Origin: Elmis aenea
Lineage: Eukaryota > Arthropoda > Insecta > Coleoptera > Elmidae
NCBI GenBank assembly: GCA_947652605.1
Contig: OX393577.1
Coordinates: forward strand, 25,175,466-25,239,465
Direction: 5' to 3'
Length of the DNA: 64,000 nucleotides
Both the position numbers and the translations under genes were made by a program. Shown here piece after piece: positions 59,582 through 64,000 of this stretch (its first letter is position 1; the number at the start of each line of letters is the position of its first letter). Under the pieces are notes generated by a model. That model ran no database searches. It was not told where the DNA came from and saw nothing but the letters and a program-made list of their open reading frames with translations.

Positions 59582-60305
59582 AACTTTTTTTTAAACCATT
59601 GTAAATTTAAAATGTTTATATGACTGCAAAAATACTAGTAGCATTTAAAAAAAATGAGTAACATTTTTCTTTACAATACAATTCACAACAGTTTAAAATT
59701 AATTTTGATGCCATTCTATTCAACTTTTTCACCTATTAATAATACGTAAGTTTTGTTGGGATTTTTATCAAAAACAAACGTAATTTTCAAGGTAGCAATA
59801 ATTTTTTGAACTGTTTGTGTAAGTACGATTTATGCAGTTATTCTGAATTAAATTTTCCGTCTTTTTTATTACTTGATTTACAGATAATAAAAGAAAAATG
59901 CTACCTCAATTAGTGATCTTATCAACTAAAAGTAACGTGTTATCTAAGATTTATTATAAAAGATCTTACATAACAATAGCTTTTTATACACCCAGTCACA
60001 CGTATGCGAACGTAAGTAACAAGCCAAAAAATGAAGGCCTTTTTCAAAAAACTGAGCGCAGAACTGTGCGCACAACTCTGCCGCGGAACACGCTTAATTA
60101 AAACGTGTAGCAAACTCAGCGGTTGACAATCAGCATAAAACAGTTTTATTAATAATAAGTACCAAAGGTGAGAAGCTATTTCTGTTTATTTAATTTATAT
60201 ATTACTTTTGTATATCACATGGTGGTGGCGTTTCATTTGAAAAGTCGCTCAGAAGAGTAACACCACGGAGGCGTTTCGTTCCAATAAACCAGTAAAGAAA
60301 GAAGC
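59582..60305. other. AT-rich DNA, nothing recognised
   Basis: No gene or repeat ends. Confidence 0.4.
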
Positions 60306-60360
60306 CTCTATTCCAGTGCTTCCCAAACTGTGGTCCGCGGACCCCTGGGGGTCCGCAGGA

Positions 60361-60693
60361 AAAGTCTTGAATCGCATGTTTGAGCTGCGGGTTGAAGTGC
60401 GACTATTTCTAATGGATAAAGATTTTTATTTGAAAGACCGTTTTAATAGTTACGTCAGGTTAATTAAAATATTCTCCCATTTAAGTGACTTAAAATTAAG
60501 TTTGCAGGGGAGTGCAATAAATATTTTCAAGTTGAAGGAGAAAATAGAAGCTATGGTCAAAAAGTTACATTTATTGGCGATTAATTTACAAAATAATAAT
60601 TTTGATTCGTTTCCTACCTTACATGAGTACATCGAACACTCAGAAAAAATCGTACCCAACGAATGTGTAGCAAATATGATTCTGCACTTATAA
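60361..60693 (+). pseudogene. hAT transposase fragment (ZBED5/FAM200-like)
   Basis: About 110 codons read in frame from the element's left end: MFELRVEVRLFLMDKDF, then SDLKLSLQGSAINIFKLKEK, VKKLHLLAINLQNNNFDSFP and TLHEYIEHSE. The order and wording of these blocks (L..E...FL, LN..LQG....I..L.EK...F..KL.LW, N...FP.L.) match the middle region of hAT transposases related to ZBED5, FAM200 and GTF2I-repeat proteins. There is no BED zinc finger before it and no dimerisation region after it, and the frame closes at a TAA. The surrounding hAT ends and duplication agree with the call. Not functional as a transposase. Confidence 0.82.
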
Positions 60694-61464
60694 ATATTGA
60701 AAATATTTTCAGAGATTATTTTCCTAAAATGCAATAAAATATCTCGTGAATCAGCGATCAATTTCACTGTAAAATCAGTGAAATTCTGAAATTACAAACA
60801 TAAGCGCTATTGAACAAGCCAAACTTGTTAAGGTATTGTGTAATAATGATTTAGTTTAAAGAAACTAGTCCCAGTGACTTTTGAATCTCAATACAAAAAT
60901 GTTACCTTTACTTAGCTTAAAATGCGTTAAAACATTTACTTTTATTCTACTCAACTTATTTGTGCAACCCGACGTTTTCTCCGTTAGTTTATATTAAAAA
61001 TAAGCAAATATTGAATGTGAAATTATATTTAAGAATTGATTTATCCGGAATTAAACCCGAGATCGATAAGATCGTAGGCACAAAGCAACACAATTTTTTA
61101 CTTAGTTCTTCAAAATAAAACATTTTATTAAAGGTGTAAAGTTTAATTATGTTATATAAAACGAATCAAAGAATTAAAAATATTTGTTTCAAAACCAAAC
61201 TTTTTGTTTATAATACCTATCTCAGTGAGGCAAACCTTGTCAACCCAGAGGGTCAAAAATAAAAAATTCAGGCGATGCTACTTAAGTGACGTGTCACCCA
61301 CATATAAATATCAAACGAAACTGTTATCAAAGCAATATTAAAACAATAAAAATTGTTTTCTAAATATGATCTCTTGGTCGAAATCATCAGACTTGAGAAT
61401 AATCACAGATTTTCTGATTGGTTATTATATGACAAATAATGGGTGCCTATGAATACCACCCTAA

Positions 61465-61528
61465 GGCCCGATTGCATAAAAGCTAAACCCGGGATTAACC
61501 CAGGGTTTACTTTTTATGCAATCAGACC
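61465..61528. mobile_element. 64-bp Harbinger-type MITE nested in the hAT element
   Basis: The ends are GGCCCGATTGCATAAAAG and the inverse TATGCAATCAGACC, with TAA at 61462-61464 and 61529-61531. ACCCGGGATTAACCCAGGGT-like centre. Related to 59419-59578 in its tip. Confidence 0.82.
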
Positions 61529-61693
61529 TAAATGTTTAAAATCGAAATCTCAGCTGCGTGTCACGAAAAAAGCAGCAGCGTATCACTATTAACACGCGTG
61601 TCATAGATTTGCCATCACAAAAGGGGTCCACCGTAAAATCTGTGGAAAAAGGGGTCCGCAGACTAACAAAGTTTGGGAAACACTGCTCTATTC

Positions 61694-62209
61694 TATAGTA
61701 GAGCGTGGTGCCCGCCCAAAAGGTTGACTCTGAAAGCAATATTTATTTATTTTATCAGTTTTGACCAGTTTCGAAAATTGTGTACATGTATACGATACGT
61801 AGTGTTTATACGAGTGTTGTATAATTATTGTATTTAAGTATGTATACGTAATTATTTGCTCCAAATAAGTCAATTCTTGTTGTATTGTGTTTTTTCTTAT
61901 TACCAAAGAAGTTAAATCAGAAGATTGTACAAGTAATAAAGCAAGCACGTCTTAGGGTTTTTGCAACTCTTCGTCGGGTCTCTTTGTCGGTCTCACACGT
62001 GACATTTTAAACATGCACGTGAATCGCATATCACAATAGTTTGTTTAGGAACCATTCTCGAGACTTTCTAAAATTGATTTTATAAAATTGGAGAACAAAT
62101 GTGATTGTTCAATTAGTTAAGTAAGTTACAAATGCGCATATTTTTAGTCTAAAACATAATTTAAAATTAAAATATAAATTAAAAAATAATTGTTCATTGT
62201 TTGTTTATA
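61694..62209. other. AT-rich DNA, nothing recognised
   Basis: No gene or repeat ends. Confidence 0.4.
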
Positions 62210-62340
62210 ATGCTGCTCAGCTCAGTAGTAGGACCGCCTGATTCTTAGACAACCAGTTATACACACAAGATAACAGAGCGCATACTTAGGCGTTTGATTT
62301 CAACACCAACAATTTTTTATTGAAATTGGTTTCGCAATAA
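62210..62340 (+). repeat. Possible tRNA-derived SINE head
   Basis: CAGCTCAGTAGTAGGACCGC resembles a tRNA A-box region, and about 70 bases on, GGCGTTTGATTTCAACACC resembles a B-box. Spacing is longer than in a tRNA and the body does not fold as one. No tail or second copy was seen. Confidence 0.3.
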
Positions 62341-62825
62341 TGTTATTATGTGTCATCTTAAAAATATAATAAAACAACAGAAAAATATTATGCTGAAAAC
62401 ATTACATAAAAGTAACATAACCTATTTCATATTAAAATCGCTGTTAAAATAAACTAGTAATTTCTAAAATGGGCATTGTTTTTGGCTTGTAATAAACTGC
62501 TGTAAATAAATTATGTTTTACAATTTAAATACAAATAGTTTTTGCTTTGAATAATTTACTAAGTTTCCTATAAAATTATAAATGTTTGATATAAAATTTA
62601 ATGAATGTGTTATAGTAGTATTAAATATTTTAATTTGTTATAAAAGAAATATAAAACTTTATAAAAAGTACAATCTTTGCAATACATAACAATATGGACC
62701 TCAGTGTGATTCAGGTACGTTTAGTATTCAACTCTGAAAACAGTGAAGTTAGTTTATAATGTTTATATCGATCTAATCTTCCATGTCATTACAATAAGCT
62801 TTCAAACTCATCTTAAACAAGTTAA
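62341..62825. other. AT-rich DNA, nothing recognised
   Basis: No repeat ends seen. A short start-like stretch at 62694 is discussed among the rejected items. Confidence 0.4.
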
Positions 62826-63178
62826 GTGATGCCATTAAAAGTGAAATCAAAAGGCTGTCTGAAAACGGTACCAGAATTAAACCAAAAAATATTAGAAAGT
62901 CTGGCTGAAAAAGGATTTAAATTGCCCATAAATATTCAGTTAAATAAGTACCTGCGACCTTTGAGAGATGAAAAGTTTGGCCCAACGAACATTTATTTCA
63001 TTGGGCGAATTGGAAAAGAAGATATTCGAAAACGGAGTTGTACCTGAAGATAATATTAAGGCATTTATTGTCGCCCATGAGAATTGTTGCGATAACAAAG
63101 AATTTAGAAAAAACTTTTACAACATGCATTACTGGCTGAACATATACATGCAGAAGCAGATGTACCTAAATGAAGTGT
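62826..63178 (+). pseudogene. Unidentified coding remnant, one frameshift, ends in a minisatellite
   Basis: Two overlapping plus-strand frames read as one protein-like sequence if a shift near 62985-63000 is accepted. The first part, from ATG at 62829, has PELNQKILESLAEKGFKLPI followed by NKYLRPLRDEKFGP. The second has ISLGELEKKIFENGVVPEDN followed by IKAFIVAHENCCDNKEFRKN and NMHYWLNIYMQKQMYLNEVW. Composition (charged residues, Trp, Tyr, Cys pair) is unlike the AT-rich shadows around it. It then runs into the 15-bp minisatellite at 63195. I do not recognise the family. It may be a relic of a host gene or of an element-encoded protein. The frameshift is read from the sequence and could also be an assembly error. 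Confidence 0.4.
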
Positions 63179-63194
63179 GGTACACGGTACGCGA

Positions 63195-63284
63195 CAACTG
63201 GGCGACGGTCAACTGGGCGACGGTCAACTGGGCGAGACCAACTGGGCGACGTGCCAACTGGGCGACGGTCAACTGGGCGACCAG
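63195..63284. repeat. 15-bp minisatellite, about 6 units (locus B)
   Basis: CAACTGGGCGACGGT is repeated with two irregular units (CAACTGGGCGAGAC and CAACTGGGCGACGTGC). This is the reverse complement of the locus A unit at 48253-48450. Confidence 0.95.
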
Positions 63285-63523
63285 AACTTAAACATTTTTG
63301 AACTCTCATCTTAGCACACGATTTTACTGATTGTTTTTGTAAATATTGGTAAAATATACTTACTTCATTTTGTAGAACTATAACGTACATCGAAATTGGT
63401 AGAATCATTTACGAAAGATATGATCAAAAAACGTGGTCCGAAAATAATTTAAAAATGAAGAAGTATGATTGCACAATATTAGAATAAAGAGAAAAAATAC
63501 CGTTTTTTCATTCATTTATGAAT
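63285..63523. other. AT-rich DNA after the minisatellite
   Basis: Nothing recognised. Confidence 0.4.
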
Positions 63524-64000
63524 ATTATTTTGTAATTAACAAACATATTTAATCAAAACAAAAAGTATATAACATTCAAAACAACATAATTATTTTTGAA
63601 TTATAAGTCATGTTATAAGCAATACTCGTAAATAGTATTATTATATTTCAAATTTCTTTTCGGATTATTAACGAGCACCAAATTAAGTTACTATGTCAAA
63701 CTTAAACCTAAACTCTAGATGTTATTATACGCGAGATTCCCATGTTTAAACTTAAATTTCAAACACCCGGTATATTTGATATGTGTTAATATATTTGTTA
63801 GTTACAAAATAATATTAATAAATGACTTATCATTTATTTGATCTATTATTTAGTTTCCCAGCTAATAGACTATCTACGAGGTACTGCTTATATGCTTATA
63901 ATATTAATTAAAGGGTGATTATAATTCAAAAATAATTATGTTGTTTTGAATGTTATATACTTTTTTGTTTTAATGTAAATATGTTTGTTAATTACAAAAT
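63524..64000. repeat. Inverted repeat with ~80-bp arms at the window edge
   Basis: ATTTTGTAATTAACAAACAT and the following ~60 bp at 63524-63604 return inverted at 63917-64000, with only small differences. The pair encloses about 310 bp including a foldback tip (63645-63770). The right arm is cut by the end of the window, so this may be part of a larger palindrome or element. Confidence 0.75.
63645..63770 (-). mobile_element. Single terminus related to the 38291-39779 foldback
   Basis: CAAATTTCTTTTCGGATTAT, then ACGAGCACCAAATTAAGTTA, AACTCTAGATGTTATTATAC and GCGAGATTCCCATG, up to the tip ACACCCGG-TA, follow the right end of 38291-39779 block by block. The tip itself is of the CCGGGTG type. 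Confidence 0.75.

Larger units (their letters stand above)
60314..61685 (+). mobile_element. hAT element with perfect 8-bp duplication and transposase remnant
   Basis: The ends are CAGTGCTTCCCAAACTGTGG at 60314 and AGTTTGGGAAACACTG at 61685, with CCGCGGACCCC and GGGGTCCGCAG just inside. CTCTATTC is duplicated exactly at 60306-60313 and 61686-61693. The 1,372-bp element holds a transposase fragment (60361-60693) and a nested Harbinger-type MITE (61465-61528). It is an internally deleted, nonautonomous copy. Confidence 0.95.

Noticed and set aside
62694..62712. ATG GAC CTC AGT GTG ATT CAG followed by GTACGT, resembling a first exon with splice donor
   Set aside because: The only acceptor-like AG sites before the frame at 62826 give the wrong phase or an in-frame stop, so a spliced model is not supported.

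Overview
The window is AT-rich nuclear DNA from an insect. The case rests on three minus-strand coding exons with canonical splice sites that read in one continuous frame as the N-terminal 105 residues of pangolin (pan), the insect TCF/LEF transcription factor of the Wingless/Wnt pathway. They cover the Armadillo/beta-catenin-binding segment (42457-42609), then two short linker exons (41594-41660 and 21154-21248). I cannot name the order. A beetle or hemipteran would fit the repeat content, but nothing here is decisive. The HMG box, C-clamp and 3' end of pan are not seen and should lie beyond position 1.

Layout. 1-21153 is intron 3 of pan, cut by the window edge. 21154-21248 is exon 3. 21249-41593 is intron 2 (20.3 kb). 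41594-41660 is exon 2, 41661-42456 is intron 1, and 42457-42609 is exon 1. 42610 to about 43090 is the GC-richer 5' UTR and promoter area. 43100-64000 lies upstream of pan and is a repeat graveyard with no convincing host gene.

Mobile DNA accounts for most recognisable structure. (1) Many long-inverted-repeat (foldback) elements begin with TA-CAGGGTG or TA-CCGGGTG and lie between TA dinucleotides. Examples are 5419-6041, 7464-8698, 13616-14293, 22874-23629, 38291-39779 and 50440-51503, with single-arm copies elsewhere. (2) hAT elements include 34926-35737 and 60314-61685 with perfect 8-bp target duplications, 5319-6357 with 7 of 8 matching, and 30766-30942, 33317-33886 and 44070-45362. Two carry transposase remnants. 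(3) PIF/Harbinger-type elements have TTA or TAA duplications: 45363-45994 with a HARBI1-like remnant, 56397-57085 with a MADF-like remnant, and 59419-59578 and 61465-61528. (4) A 5'-truncated RTE-like LINE at 58503-59045 preserves the end of its reverse transcriptase ORF. (5) One 15-bp minisatellite occurs at two loci, 48253-48450 and 63195-63284.

Nesting is heavy. A foldback lies in a hAT at 5.3-6.4 kb, a Harbinger element sits on the edge of a hAT at 44-46 kb, at least three insertions lie in one outer element at 33-36 kb, a foldback splits an older element at 50-52 kb, and a Harbinger MITE lies in a hAT at 60-62 kb. No RNA gene, CRISPR array, phage, plasmid or bacterial operon was seen. 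Function in the window is limited to the 5' part of pan and, by inference, regulatory DNA in its introns and upstream region.
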